The notes under the pieces: generated by a model
Databases searched by the model: none
What the model was told of the DNA's origin: nothing
What the model saw: only the letters and a program-made list of their open reading frames with translations
Position numbers and translations under genes: made by a program
Shown: piece by piece, positions 1 to 12,780 of the stretch
Position numbering within the stretch: the stretch's first letter is position 1
Layout of the letters: the number at the start of each line of letters is the position of its first letter
DNA from: Lycocorax pyrrhopterus obiensis
Lineage: Eukaryota; Chordata; Aves; Passeriformes; Paradisaeidae
Assembly: GCA_014706295.1 (NCBI GenBank)
Contig: JACSVZ010000042.1
Coordinates: 806,001-870,000 of the forward strand
Direction: 5' to 3'
DNA length: 64,000 nucleotides

Positions 1-801
1 GTCACAGGTTGCTCAGCTCCTTGGAGGTAACGCAGGGAACCCAAGAGGATCCCAAAAAAAGGGCTGAGGAGCCCGGATGGGGCCATCCTTCTGTCCTGCC
101 CAGCCTCACACCCCTGGTGCTTTGGGTTCATGGTCTCAGAGCCGTGTGGGAACAGCTCTGCTCTGCTCTCGCCACGGAGCCCCAGCAGGACCCAAATACC
201 GCCCAACACCCCCTCAGCACCACAGGAGGAGCACAAGCAGTTCAGGGGGAATTCCTGGGTGGATCAGCTTTGCAGGAGGAAAAAGGCAGCAAACTCTCCC
301 TTGGAAAATTCCCAGCCATTCTGGGAACGCGTGATGGGCTCCACGGGCCAGCACCGGGCCTGGGCGCTGCCCCCAGTTTGGGCTCCCAGGTCCCGTGATA
401 AGGTATCAGTGCTGGTGCTGAGCCCACAAGCCAAACAGGGAGGGCAAACACAGAGCCCTGATTCCAGGGGCTGTTTGCTCTTGGCAAAGGGTGAGAGCTG
501 AGTGCCTGGAAACCCGCTGTGCTCCTGGGAAGAGCAGGCGGGGCAGAGCAGCATGGCCAGGGGACCAGGGCAGCGAGTGTGGGATCCTGTCCCAGCACCT
601 CAGAGATCCCACCTCGAGGCTTCCAACCAACTGCAATTCCATTGCGTAGGAATCCTCCGGCAAATCGGATTAATGAAAGATAAGAGGAAGGGGAAGAGCT
701 GGGAGGCACAGACTCCAGGGAGATGCAGGAGAAGGTGGAGGCACAGACCCCAGCACTTCCCACTGCCACCCCCTGGCAGGCCCTCCCTCCTTCCTGCTAA
801 T

Positions 802-955
802 CCATGGAATCATGGAATGGTTGGGGTTGGAAGGGACCCTAAGGACCTTTCAGTTCCACTCCCCTGCCCTTTCACTGGACCAGGCCCTATGGCCCATCCA
901 GCCTGGCCTTGAACACTTCAGGGACGGGGCAGACACGGCTTCCTTGGGAAGCCTT
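802..955 (-). mobile_element. CR1 LINE 3' fragment
   Basis: The start reads as the reverse complement of the avian CR1 tail (ATGGAATCATGGAATGG then GGTTGGAAGGGACC). It continues through the CR1 segment that in sense reads CCTGAAGTGTTCAAGGCC. It is 5'-truncated and lies in HK2 intron 2. Confidence 0.8.
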
Positions 956-2525
956 GCTGGGAATGCAGTAAATCCCCAACCACGGGACTTTGGGCATGAA
1001 AACAGCAATTTTTGTCAGGCATTTGAAGCCTGTGTGCCACATGAGCTGGTTTTCCTGCAGAGGAAGGTTATTGGCAGGAGCTGAGCCCACCAGCCGAGGG
1101 AAAGGTGTTGCCAAGAGCCATCCTTCAGATTTCCAGGGATTTGAGCCCCAAGTCCTGCAGCATCCTCCCGAAAGCTCCTGGCTGGGGTTATCAGCTGCTG
1201 GGGCTTAACGGAGGATGCACCACAAGGTCCTTGTGTCAACACCAGTGTGGAAGAGGAAACCTGGTGACCCCAGAAAAGCCTGGAAAAACCAGGAATGGAG
1301 CAGGGAGGAGGGTGTTGGTTGCACTGAGAAGGGAGAGCCCTTGGGAGAGTCACGGGGGCTCCAAGGAGAAGCTTATTTGGGATCTGTTTCCCCATCACCT
1401 CGCTGCCAGCACGGCACGGTGGTGTTCCAGTGGGTGCCAGAGCCGAGCAAAGCAAGGAAAGTTGTTTTTAGAAGAGTTTCTGCTTCCAAAGCAGAATTCC
1501 CCCCTCTTATCACACCACACTGGAATGGCAAAGCCACCGAGAGCCGGGAGCCAGGGCTGTGTTTTGGCTTAACCTGCAGATGTGACCTTGCATTTCCATA
1601 AGCGCCTCTCATCCTCCTGGATCCCGGGAGCTGCGCATTAAACGGGGTCTAATCCCAGAGCAGAGACACGGGTGCTGCAGGAGGAGGGCAGGGGATGGAG
1701 ACACTCCACAGGTGGATGGTTGGGAGCCCTGTGGTACCAGCATTGGGTCGGAGCAGGGCTGGAGCAGAGGAATAACCTGACCTTGGGCTGGGAGCAGCTG
1801 CTGGCGCCTGGGGACAGTGGGAGCGGGGCTTGGTGCCCAGCCCAGCCCAGGTCAGACTTTGCCCAGGAGCTTTAAAAAGAGGGAAGAAGGAAGGACGTAG
1901 CCCTGGGCATTGAGCTCCTCCCGAGCTGTTGCCACGCCATCTGTGCCAGGGATCTGGCACCAAGCCCCCAACCCAGACGTGCCACCTTCCAGCCCCCTCT
2001 CCAAAACCCAAGGGACACTGATGCCACTCAGAGGCTGGATCCAGCTCGAGCTGGACAGGGAATCCCAGCTCTCAGTTCCCTGGGATTTGCTCAAAACTCC
2101 CACATTTTCCAGCCCCTCTGGGCAGCTGCAGCCCCGTGACTGCCCCAGCATCCCTCTCATGTGACATTTTCCATGCTGCTGTTCCTCCTTCCCCCCTCCC
2201 CCGAGTGAGAAATGCCAGCTGGGACACTGGAGAAGCTGGATAGAGGGAAGGGCGCCAAGGATCTGTCTTGTAAGGGCATGGAGAGGGATTGCTCCTTCTC
2301 CTGACAGCGGGTCACGGTGCTGGAAGTGCTGACACACGCTCCACCAGCACCTTTGGCTGCACCAGTTCCCGTGCCCAGGGGCGGCTCCTGGCTATTCCTG
2401 TAATTAAAAATATTCTCCACCATTTAAATAGATTGGAATCTCAATCCCGGGGCAGGCAGCCAGGTCCAGCTTTTGGGCGTAGGTGCAGGTGGGGGGCTGA
2501 GATCAGGGGATGCTTCGAGGATTAG

Positions 2526-3240
2526 AGGGGCTCACAAGGAAGGTGGAGACAGACTTTTAGCAGGGGTGTAGGGACAGGACAGGGGAATGGTTTTGAACTG
2601 AAAAAGGGGAGATTTAAGTTGGATATTATTAGGAAGGAACTCCTGGCTGTGAGGGTGGTGAGGCCCTGGCACAGGGTGCCCAGACAAGCTGTGGCTGCCC
2701 CTGGATCCCTGGCAGTGCCCAAGGCTGTTGGAGTGCACGATGTGCTAGAAGAGAGACAGGCCCTGAGGGCTGGAGAGAGAACCTCTTTCTTGGACCCAGA
2801 GGTGACCCTGGGAGTGCATCCAGGTCACCAGGGATGGGCTGAGAGAGGATTGTGAGTTTCTGGACAGTGTTGGACCTATGAGACGTGATAATTGTAGTTT
2901 GTGGCCTTATAGGGTATTGTTTACCTGTTACCATAATAGGTAATATCTGTGCACTACCCCAGGTGATTGGGGGACACTGAGGTGAACATCTTTCCTGTTT
3001 ATATGATGTTATATCCTGTTAGGTGCTGGTATTTAGGGAATTCTGAGTGCGCAATAAAGGCTTTGCACTTTTCCATCTTGTGTGCAAAGTCCATGCCCTT
3101 GCGTGATTGCTGCACAAGGCCAGGTTGGACGGGGTTTGGAGCAGCCTGGGACAGTGGGAGGTGTCCCTGCCCATAGCAGGGGTGGCACTGGGTGGGATTT
3201 AAGGTCCCTTTCCACCCCAAACCATTCCATGATTCCTGTT
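2526..3240 (+). mobile_element. CR1 LINE 3' fragment split by an LTR
   Basis: CR1 3' sequence in sense orientation: GACAGGACAGGGGAATGG, the block ending CTGGCACAGGGTGCCCAGA, then after the interruption GGCCAGGTTGGACGGGG and AAGGTCCCTTTCCACC, ending CCATTCCATGATTCCTG. The 389 bp between 2,726 and 3,114 is foreign to CR1 and is listed separately. It lies in HK2 intron 2. Confidence 0.85.
2726..3114 (+). mobile_element. Solo endogenous-retrovirus LTR inside CR1
   Basis: A 389 bp block starts TGTTGGAGTG and ends TTGCTGCA. It is flanked by the 6 bp direct repeat CAAGGC (2,720-2,725 and 3,115-3,120), which is single-copy in intact CR1. TG...CA ends, a 6 bp target-site duplication and an internal AATAAA at about 3,053 followed by a T-rich R/U5-like stretch are the marks of a retroviral LTR. 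There is no internal coding region, so this is a solo LTR left by recombination. A 6 bp duplication points to an alpha- or beta-like (ERV2/ERVK) group; the family is not identified. Confidence 0.8.
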
Positions 3241-3399
3241 TCTCCCCAGGGACATGGGAGATGCCACCACCATCCCCAGACTCACTGAGACATTACCAGC
3301 AAACACCCAACAGTGCCCAGTGCTGCAGAGACCTTCTGTCACCAACTCCCTGGCAGGAAGGTGCAGCAAGGGGGGTCGGGCTCTGCTCCCAGGGAACGG

Positions 3400-3690
3400 G
3401 GACAGGACAAGAGGAGACGGCCTCAAGATGTGCCAAGGGAGGTTCAGGTTGGATACTGGGGAAGTTACTTCATGGAAAGGGCTGCCCAGCCCTGGCACAG
3501 CTGCCCAGGGCAGGGGTGGAGTCCCCATCCCCGCGGGGATTTAGCAGCTGTGTGGATGTGGCACCTGGGGACATGGGTTAGTGGTGGCCTTGGCAGTGCT
3601 GGGGAGCGGTTGGATTAGACCAGTGCAGAGGCTTTCCCAGCCCAAACCATTCCATGATTCTCTGATTCTGTGGTTCCATGGTTCTGTCAC
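3400..3690 (+). mobile_element. CR1 LINE 3' fragment with 8-mer tail
   Basis: The sense CR1 segment runs from GACAGGACAAGAGGAGACGG to CCCAAACCATTCCATG. It ends in the diagnostic imperfect octamer repeats (ATTCTCTG, ATTCTGTG, GTTCCATG, GTTCTGTC). It is the second CR1 within 160 bp of the previous one, also in HK2 intron 2. Confidence 0.85.
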
Positions 3691-4597
3691 TTCTGTCCTT
3701 CCCCCAGGGAGTGGACAGCCAGCAGCCATGAGGGATTTGGGCTCTGTCCCTCTTCATCCACCTCTCTGCTGGTGACCAGCAGCCTCTGCCACTGAGGATT
3801 CGCACAGAGCCCTGTGTAGGTGCCAGCACCAGAGCAGCCCCAACCCAACCCTAACCCAAGCAACTCCATCCAACACAACCGACCATCCCTGGGGCCCTTT
3901 CCAGGGCTGCTGCCAGCCCAGGTGTGGAAGTGGAGCAGCCTCAGCTGCTCAGAGCTCCGTCCCTCCTTCCCTTCAGCAGCCAGGACTGCTCCAAACGCTT
4001 GGTGGGCCCTGGGTACACTGAGGGCAAGGGGTGATTCCTGCAGGGACAGAGACAAGCTCCTTCCCAAAACGGCGGGCTGGGAGAGAGAACAAGGAGCTTT
4101 CCCCCATGGATGCCTGAGGGAGCAGCTCTGTGGGCCAAGAGGAGGATGTGCCTGGCCGGAGCGTGCCGTGGGCAGCGTGGCCCTGCCGGCACGGGGAGAG
4201 GCAGAAAGGCCACATTGTGAGCACCGGAGAGCCCCTGCTCCTGCCGGGGCCCTGGTGGCACTCAGACAGCGCTGGCACCGCTGCCGCCTCGCTGCTAATG
4301 AAATCTGATGAGCCAGACCCGTGACTGTCTCTGTCCTGCCAGCAAGGGCACACAAGGGCGGCTTCCCACCCTCCTGCCTCCCTCCCTCCCTCCCACCAGC
4401 AGGAACTGGGAGCCCCTCCAGTCCCAGCACAGAGCGGGGAACGAGGCCTGTCCCACCCTCAGCCTGAGCAGGGTGAAGCCCCAAGGACCAGCAGTGAAGG
4501 TGGCCGTGGGTGCCATCCCTGTTTTGGCAGTGCCAGCAGGACGGGTGTCCCCAGCCCTCCCTCTGCTCTCCCAGGAGCATCTCCTGTCCCACGGTAC

Positions 4598-7500
4598 CTG
4601 TCCCATCTGGGGTGGACCTGACAAAGGTGGGCAGCATCTTCACGGAGGCCGTGGGGTTGGTCTCTGCTCCCAGCCCCTTCTCCATCTCCTTCTCGAAACG
4701 TTGGGACACCTCCAGGAGGGTCTCATCGGAGAGCCGCATGTGGTACAGGTACTTGTCGACCTGAAAGGTGGAGATAAAGCCCAAAGGTCAGGTGGAGGGC
4801 TGGGGACGTGGGCACAGGCCCCACGACAGGCTCAGGACAGCGTCCAGCCCCGCCCACGGCTGCTGGGGGTGACACGAGGAGCAGGAGCAGGTTCTGACCC
4901 ATCCTAAGGGCAGAACATGGCAGCACCAGCACAGGGACAGCACTGCTGGAACAGCTCATCCCAGGCATCACCCACCACTGCCCTGCCCCTCTCTCCAAGG
5001 AGCTCACCAAATGCCATCCCACATCCCCTTCCCAGGCTGCTGCCACCTTGGGAATGCCGAACCACAAGTTGCTCCTGATGCTCCACAGCATCTTCCCGCT
5101 CAGTCACCTACAGACACCCAAACAGGTTGCTACAGAAGCAGGAATTCAAACTCAGGAGTGAGTCAGGAGGTCGGCAGTGGAGGTTTTCCAGGTGCAAAGC
5201 CCTTCCCATTCCACGGCATCAATGCACCTTGACCTTGACCCCTGGGGCCTCCTCCTACACCGAGGATGCTCATCAGGAATCCACTGCCCTGTCATTTCTC
5301 CACTGCTGAGATCACCCCAAGAACCAAGAGCTACTCAACACCCTCGAGCAAACCACGCTGGAGTGACAGAAGTGGCAGCTGGAGTGACACAAGCGGGTGC
5401 TGGAGTGACACAAGCAGGTGCTGGAGTGACACAAGCGGGTGCCACGGCCAGAGAGGGAAGAAATCCACCCCCATTCCTGGAAATCGTTATACCCTTGAGC
5501 TGGGGATATGGAGAAGCCCTTCTATAAACGGCATCAAAGCACCTTGTCTTGCCTGGGAAAGGCATGGAAAAGCTCCTCCCCGAGCCATCCACCAGCAGCG
5601 CGCGTGTCCGTGCAGCCTGGCTGGAGTGGGCAGTGGGAGAGGCGGACGCTGCCCGTTCCCAAACGATGCCCTGTTTCAATTAGCTTCACTTAAAATTAAT
5701 TAAAGGGCAGCTGCAAGCCCTGAGAAGTCAAGAGGAAAACTCCACCCCGCGCGCTCACCTGTCTGCAGGCACGTAACGCCGGGTCACCGGAACCGGGGCT
5801 CGGGCTGTGCTTTATGGGGCTGCGCTGGAGGAAATGGGCATTTTGTGGGCGCCTAATTGCAGCCGCCCCGGCGTGACCTCGCTCACGGATGTGCCATCCG
5901 ACCCTGGGCTGGACACAACAGCCCTGCTGTGGTTTTGGCTGCCTGTGTCTCAGGCTCAGGATGCTCCAGCGCATCCTTTTTTCCCCACCCTGAGTTCTGC
6001 TGGAAATTTGGGAGCTGAGATCCCCTTGGCGCGGTCAGAGGATGGAGGAAAGCCCGGCCCAGCACATTCCAGGAGTGATGCTGCATCCCCTGGGGAGCAG
6101 CATCCTCTGGTGTGATGGGTAAAACCTCCTCCCCCTTTCTCCTGGTGCTTTCAGCTCCTGCCCAAAATCAGGAGCTGGAAGTCCGGGTAGACACAAGGGA
6201 AAGGCCAAGGAGAAGGAAACCTGGAGATTTCCTGGTACCAGTTGTTTACCAGACTCTCCTTATCCAGCCCAGCAGCAGGAAGTCAAACACTCTGCTCCCT
6301 CTCCTCCTGTTTGCCTTCACCTGCTGAAAATTCCCCCCGTGTGCTGAGGCTCTGGTTACTGGCACCAGTAACCTCCAGTTAACTAGTTAAGAGGTGGCTC
6401 TGGGGCTGGAGCTCACCTCCGTGCCAGCCCTAGGGTAGGAAACCTCTCCTTGAGCTGTGCCAAGGCTTATCAGTCAACACCATCGACCCAGGACAGAGGG
6501 TCCTCACTCCAGAGAAGCCGGGTGCTTTGGGAGCTCGGCTGCTCTGCAGCAGTGAAGACCCCCCCACCCAAAAACCCCAGCACAGGGAAACCACGCCGAG
6601 GCTTCACGTCCTTCCCCAGGACGGGCACCGCTCAGCACGTCCCCCATGTCCTCCAGGCTCCAGCGTACCAAGAATAACCCTCAGCCCGAGGAACAGGGTG
6701 TCCTCCCTCTAATCTCCAAAGCCATTTAAAACCTGGATCATCTTCTCCCAACGTAGATATCACCCCGCTCGGCAGCTAAGGCAGGTCAGGGTGTACAGCA
6801 GGACATTCCTTCCCTGGTGAAACCACCCTGGCTGTGCCTGGCCCTCACCAAGGAAGAGCCACGGCCACTGTCACTCCCAAAGCTTCCCAGCCCTGTGGCC
6901 TGGCTCGTTATTCTGAGCATCTCTCAAATTGTTACAAAGATGGGGTAAAACAGGGAGAATTCAGCCTGCAGTGCTGGGGTCTGAGCATCTTTCGAGACAA
7001 AACACCTTCTCAGCTGCTTAACATTTTTGAAGACCATGGAATAGTTCAGGTCAGATTGCCAATTTCAAACAAATAAAGTCACTAGGTTAGGATACTGAAG
7101 GGGGCAATTGAATTCCTGGAAAGCTTCCAGCCTAAATAATAGTATTTCCTGGAGGAAATCTAAACAAACTGAAGGGAGAAGGAAGAGATGGAAGCTGGGA
7201 AGCGCTGGGCATGCCCCAGCCCAGGACATCGTGTTAAAGCTCCAGATCACGGAGTAGCTGTGGGTGTAATGAGCTCAATGCCACGTTTTTGAACCAAACC
7301 CCAGCAAATCCCCATCTCCTGGCTCAAGGCTGTCTCCAAGGCTCAGCTCATTTCCACGCCGGATGCTGGAGAGGTGCCCAGGGTCGCCTGTCCCGGCTGC
7401 ACGGCCACCGCTGGGAAAGGTCTGCCCACCCCGCAGCTGAGGAAACCTCAACTTGCCCAATTTCTGCTGCTGTGTGACCTGAGCTGAGCCAAGCCGAGCT

Positions 7501-10500
7501 GAGCTTAAAGCAACCCAAAAAACAGCTTTTGATTTCCAAACTCACGGCTCCGGTGCCAGCGCTGCAGCTGGACACTGTTCTACTCCTCAAGACTCCTCTT
7601 AAGGAGCCCGGACCCCAAGGGATCAGTGCTGTAGAAACATTAATTAGTCTTCAAATAACTTAATTCCAAGTCAATGCCATTATCCATAGAAAAGAGTTGG
7701 GGCTGTTCACCTGGAGAAGGGAGGGCTCTGGGGAGAGCTCAGAGCCTCTTCCAGTGCCTAAAGGGGCTCCAGGAGAGCTGGAGAGGGACTGGGGACAAGG
7801 GATGGAGGGACAGGACACGGGGAATGGCTTCCCACTGCCAGAGGGCAGGGATGGATGGGATATTGGGAAGGAATTCCTGGCTGTGAGGGTGGTGAGGCCC
7901 TGGCACAGGGTGCCCAGAGAAGCTGTGGCTGCCCCTGGACCCCTGGCAGTGCCCAAGGCCAGGCTGGACGGGGCTTGGAGCAGCCTGGGATAGTGGAAGG
8001 TGTCCCTGCCATGGCAGGGGTGGCACTGGATGGGCTTTAAGGTCCCTTCCAACCTAAACCATTCCAGGATTCTATGAGTTCCTTGGCTCACACGCTGCTC
8101 TTGCAGGGACCCTGGGGACCCTCTCCCTGTCTCCCCATCACTCAGGGACATGGGGCAGGGCTGCTGTGGCCGCTGGGAGCTGCAGCACGACGGCGCTTCC
8201 GGCACCGCGCCAGCGCTTCGCGCCCAGCGGGAAGGGGAAGGGTGCGGGGAGCTTTGTTCCTGTGCAATAAGGTCCCAGGTACATCTTTCCCATTAATGAT
8301 CCCAGGTTCCGAGAAGGGGAAGCTGTTTGCCTTTTGGTTTCGTTTTATTCTGAATCCTTTTCCAGAGCCACGTGGCTGCCAGGACCTGGAGTGGGAGTAC
8401 GTGCTTCCAATCCCCCAGCATCCTCCCGCTGTATTTTTCAGCTGGATGTGACTAATTACAGCAGCTTTTTGAGCAAAAGCAGAACACTGGCAGAGGGTGG
8501 CTGCTTTCTGGGCTAGATTCTTTACCTTTTTGGCAACAAAGCCAAACATTTGCAGTGTGTGAGATGACAGAGGAATGTTCCCATTTGGGGAAGGCTGGAA
8601 CACCCCAAGCCCACAGCACGCACTGTCACCCCTCGCTCCAGGGACATTTTTGCTGGGAATTATATTTTCTTTAAATTACTTCCCTCCCTATCCCAGTTTT
8701 TAACTTCAAGCACGCTGTTTTGTAAGAATCCCCGAAATTTCAGGGAATGCTGTCTCTCTCCCCACTTCTCTGGGAGGGGAATGCTGTGCAAGCCCCAGCC
8801 ATGCTCCCACCCCACCCGAATCTGTGGTGGGATGTGATGAATTTGGGGAAAGCGAGGCAGAGGGAGCAGCAGAGGCTGCAGGGTGAAGGCCTCCAGCACT
8901 GGGAAGGTTTTATTCCCTGTTCCATGTCCTCGGTCCCTGCGCTGTCCATGCCTGTCCCTGTTTCCCACCCCAGGTGACTCAGCACAGGGAACCGGCTCGT
9001 CCCCTTCCCCAACCCCGTGGGTGACACAGGGGTGATGCTGGGCTGCACCCACCCTCCCCAGCCCTGGCCCTGGTGGCACCCACGTCCTTCAGCTCCTCCA
9101 CGCCGAATCCAAGCCCACGTGCCCTCCCCACCACGGCCAAGCCTCGGATGACACACGCCCGGAGTCATCCCGAACCCGGGTGAGTCAGATGTTTCCTGCT
9201 CGGCCGGTTCCTCCCCATCCTCACCCCCGGGACAGCAGCTGGATCCACGCCGGAGGTGGAGCCAGGCACCCATGGTGAGGAAGTGACACCGACACCACGG
9301 AGCATCCACCGACCCATCCTCAGGTGACCCTGCTGCCCCACAGCCCCAGAAAAACCCAGCTCAGCCAGGGAAGTGCTCTGCGTTCCAGCTCTGGAACTGG
9401 AGACATCAACTGCTCCTGTGTCCCACCGGCACTCGAGGCACCGCCCTGCCACTCGTCCTCCTTCCCCCCCATGTTGAACCCAGGTCTTCGTGGCAGAGAT
9501 CCCACTTGGATGCTGGATGGCAAAGCCTCACTGGCCCCAAGAATCCCCCCTCAGATGGTGGGAGCACCCCACTGCAGAGGGGAAACTGAGGCTGGGTAGC
9601 TCTGATGAGGTGGAGAGGCGCAAGGGGACACAGGACCAAGGTCCCAAAGGTGGGAAAAGCTGTCCTGACATTGACCTTGGCTCCTGCCATTGACCTCGGC
9701 AGCCTCAAGGGAAGCTGTTAAGTTGGTTTTCCAGGAATTTGCCATAGGTGCCCCTCCCATATCCACAGAGGCAGCCAGGGTGGAATCAGCCGGGTAAAAC
9801 TAATCCCTCGGCAAAGGAAAAAAAAAAACCCGAGGACAACCTGCCCCTGCTTGGGAACGGCCACAAATGCAGGAAAACCAATTCCATCCCCAGTTTTTCC
9901 CTTTTGAAGGGGGGATGGGGAAGAAGGGACGCTCAGCTCCCGCTCCCATGGCATGACGAGGCTGAGGGAGCAGGAAGCCCAGTGTGAGCCGGCACATCCC
10001 AAGGGAACGCAGGTCAGCGGCGGCAGACTTTCAAGCTGGGATCTCAAAGGACGCTGCTGAGGTTAATTAAAGTTTGCACAATCCCTTGGGGGTTAGATAA
10101 GTCTGGACAACCCACTTTCCAGGCAGGAAAGGGGCAGGAGCTGGGGATGAAGGTAATGTGCCCCCAGATGAGTGGCAGAGCAGGTAAGGCTGTTCCATGG
10201 CAAGAATGGGAAGAAAAATCCCATTTTTGAGGCTATTTTCAAGGCCTTGAGGTGGATGCAAACCACAGCTATTAGAAAAGGCACTTTTTAACCCCAGCTG
10301 AGCTCCTTTTCTCTCTGATCCAAAGGAAAAACACATCCCAGGCTACCGCCTGCAATTTTTTTCCCCCAAATACAGTCTCAAGTAGGGGGGTTTGATAAAA
10401 AGACCCAACCAAATAAATCACAGCTTTCCAAGAATTTCACCCCTTACATCTCCCCATGCTTTTCCCTTTGCCTGGGGAGATTTACAAACCAGGAATAATT

Positions 10501-12780
10501 TTGACACCCATGGTGGAAGCAGCCAGGTCGGACAGCTGGCTTCTCCCCCCTCTCCCCTTCCCTGAGCCGAGCTGAGCTCCGTGCTCTCTTCCAGCTTTGC
10601 CTCACTGGGAGGATTCACAGGAATCTGTTTAAAAATATCCCAGAGAAATCCAGTTGTGGAGGCGGCCGGGAGGGCAGCGCCTTCTCTCACAGCATCCCGA
10701 GCCCCGGCCGGCAGCTCCTGGATATTTTTTTTCTCCCTCACATCTCAACAACTTTTTTAATTTGGGTTTTGGAGCCGGGAGGGAAACGAAGCCGGTTCCT
10801 GAGGCTTCGCACACCCTTCTCCCAGTGGGTAAGGAAGGCGAATTCCTTCATCCAAGCTTTCCCTCTCCATTATTCCCGGCTCCCGATAAGGAAGGCGTGA
10901 GCAGCCCGGAGCCCGGAGCCGGGCTGTGCCGCTGGCCTATTTCTGCCCGGGTTACACAACCCCTTCCCGTGGATTTGGCTGTTGCACAACCCCGGGGCCA
11001 CTGGCGAGCGGAGGGAGAAGCCGAGCCCGTATTTCCTTACGGATCGCTTTGCGTTGGGAAGTTTTCCCTGCACTTTGTTGGGTTGGGGTTGTTTTTTGTT
11101 GTTGTTGTTGGTTTTTTTTTAATGTTCTCCCTCGATTTCTTTCCTATTTAACACCGGCGAAGGGCCAGCGTGGCAGCTTTCACTTCCCCGGTGGCATCTC
11201 CAGGGTTATCTCAGGTCTCTCTAAGCACTTTTCTCGGGTTTTTATGGCGATATTTGCAAATCCCGACCACCTCACACTCAGATCAGCAAATCCTGACCAC
11301 TTCCCGTGTCAGGGATAGCAGATGAGATCCTCTGCCCTGTTCCCAGATGCCAGCAGAGCACTGCAGGAAGAGCCTGAGCCTCCGCGCTCTCTCCCATCCA
11401 GCATTTTTTTTCCAGGAATAATTTATTAAGCCCAGCCTAAGCGCTGTCCTGGCCAGACAAAGGCCGGCTGCTCCCCCAGCCATGGGAGAGCAGAACACTC
11501 GAGCTTTCCCAGTGCCTGAACTCAGGAACGAGGGGTGACCAACACTCCACGCATCCCAACGGGACGCTGCTGCTTGGGGCTGCAGTCTGGGAACAGGCTC
11601 GGGGAGTTCAGGACCCCGAAATTAAGGATTCAGAACCCCAAAATTAGGGATCCAGACCCCCCAAAATTAAGGGAACGGGAGACAGGAAGGTGTTTTCCAT
11701 CGCTGTCAGTGCAGGGATGGGGGGACACGCGCGGTTTGGGGTGGGGGGGTCGCAGCGTGGGGAACAGGACCCGAGGTGCAAGCGCCGCCTCCGGGCTCGC
11801 ACCCCGGGCTGACCGCGCTCCCCGCGGGTGCTTCGGCTCGTGGCCCAGGGACGGGGGAACGGAGGAAGCGGCTCCCGGGGATGCTCCGCGCCCGCGGATG
11901 CTCCGCGCGGGCGGGAAGCGGCAACACGTGCTGCTCGGGGCGGCCGCGGGGTCCCGGCTCCGGCGGGGGAGAGGCACGGAGATTCCCCCCCTTCCTCCTC
12001 CTCCTTCTCCTCCTCCTCCTCCTCCTCCTCCCCCTCCGCCCGCCCGGCCACGCGGGGTCCCGCAGCCGCGGCACGTACCGCACGCGGCCCCGGCCGGGCA
12101 GCGCTGGGGCCTCCGCCCGCCGGCCCGGCCCGCTGCGCCCCGGTTCCCCTCCGCTCCCGGTTATTTTGGCTCCTGTTCCCTTTTAGAAAGTTTTTTTTTC
12201 TCTTTTTTTCCCTTTTTGCTCTTTTTCCCATTTACTTTCTTTTTCACTTTTCCCCCCTCCTTTTTGCTCTTTTTACTGCTTTCCTCTCCTTCTTCTCTTT
12301 TCCCCTTTTCTGCTTTTTTCTTTTTTCCTCCTTCCTTTTACATCCTCTTTTTTCAACTTTTTTTCCCTCTCTTTTTTCCTTCATTCTTCTTCCTTTCCCC
12401 CCCTTATTTCCCTTTTCTCTTTCCTTCCCTTTTCTTTTTCTCTTTTCCCTCCTCACTCACTCTCCCCTTCTCCTTTTCCCTCTGTCTTGGTTTTTCTGTT
12501 TTTACTTTTACCCATCCTTTTTTTTCCCCTCCCTTTTCCTCTTTTTCTTCTCCCCTTTTCCCTCCTTCCTCCCTTTTTCTTTTTTCCCCTTTCGCCTTTT
12601 TCTTTCCCTTTTCCTCTTCACTTTTCCCTTTTCGCCTTTCCCCCTCCCTCTCCATTTTTTTTCCCTCCCCCTCCCCACTCTCACCCCCGCGGCCCCTCTG
12701 CCCCGCGCCCCCCTCACCTTCTGCGCCTGGTCATGGTTGAGCTCGGTGAAGAAGTAGGCGAGGAGGTGCGATGCGATCAT
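4598..12780 (-). CDS. HK2: Hexokinase 2, 5' part only (coding exons 1 and 2)
   Basis: Hexokinase 2 phosphorylates glucose to glucose-6-phosphate and docks on the outer mitochondrial membrane through its hydrophobic N-terminus. Coding exon 1 is 12,780-12,718: 63 nt, starting [11 protein letters not shown] and ending ..DQAQK, followed by a GTGAGG donor. Coding exon 2 is 4,760-4,598: 163 nt, the usual size for vertebrate hexokinases. It opens [17 protein letters not shown] and ends [14 protein letters not shown] with a GTACCG donor. Phases agree (0 into exon 2, 1 out). The residues match mammalian HK2 almost one for one, and better than HK1 or HKDC1 in the first 21 residues. No exon 3 (the LDLGGTNFR block) is seen in the 4.6 kb to the left, so intron 2 runs off the window and roughly 840 residues are missing. 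Intron 1 is about 8 kb. Confidence 0.95.
7685..8085 (+). mobile_element. CR1 LINE 3' fragment
   Basis: About 400 bp of sense CR1. It begins GGGGCTGTTCACCTGGAGAA, runs through GGCACAGGGTGCCCAGAG and the GGCCAGGCTGGACGGG block, and ends CCATTCCAGGATTCTATGAG. It is the longest CR1 stretch in the window and lies in HK2 intron 1. Confidence 0.88.
11982..12042. repeat. TCC trinucleotide repeat
   Basis: A near-perfect (CTC/TCC)n microsatellite of about 60 bp in the GC-rich 5' part of HK2 intron 1. Confidence 0.85.
12181..12665. repeat. Long polypyrimidine tract in HK2 intron 1
   Basis: About 485 bp made almost entirely of C and T on the plus strand (purine on the HK2 sense strand), beginning about 50 bp inside intron 1. 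The order is irregular TTTTCCC rather than a strict short unit. Long frames open here on both strands are composition artefacts. Confidence 0.92.

Larger units (their letters stand above)
1..4597. other. HK2 intron 2 (part), no exon seen
   Basis: Non-coding. It contains three CR1 fragments and the solo LTR listed separately; the remainder is unremarkable mixed-composition intron. I searched both strands for the next HK2 exon (ALDLGGTNFR motif) and did not find it. Confidence 0.75.
4761..12717. other. HK2: HK2 intron 1
   Basis: About 8 kb. It holds one CR1 copy, a three-copy 21 bp minisatellite at 5,364-5,442 (unit CTGGAGTGACACAAGCGGGTG), the TCC repeat and the polypyrimidine tract. No convincing exon was seen on either strand. 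Confidence 0.75.

Noticed and set aside
3838..3865. Telomere-like CCCTAACCC string
   Set aside because: Only one true hexamer among CCCAA variants; too short for an interstitial telomeric repeat.
11535..12757. Long open frames (about 300-400 codons) of Ser/Phe/Pro
   Set aside because: They read through the TCC repeat and polypyrimidine tract of HK2 intron 1; composition alone explains the lack of stops and no domain is seen.
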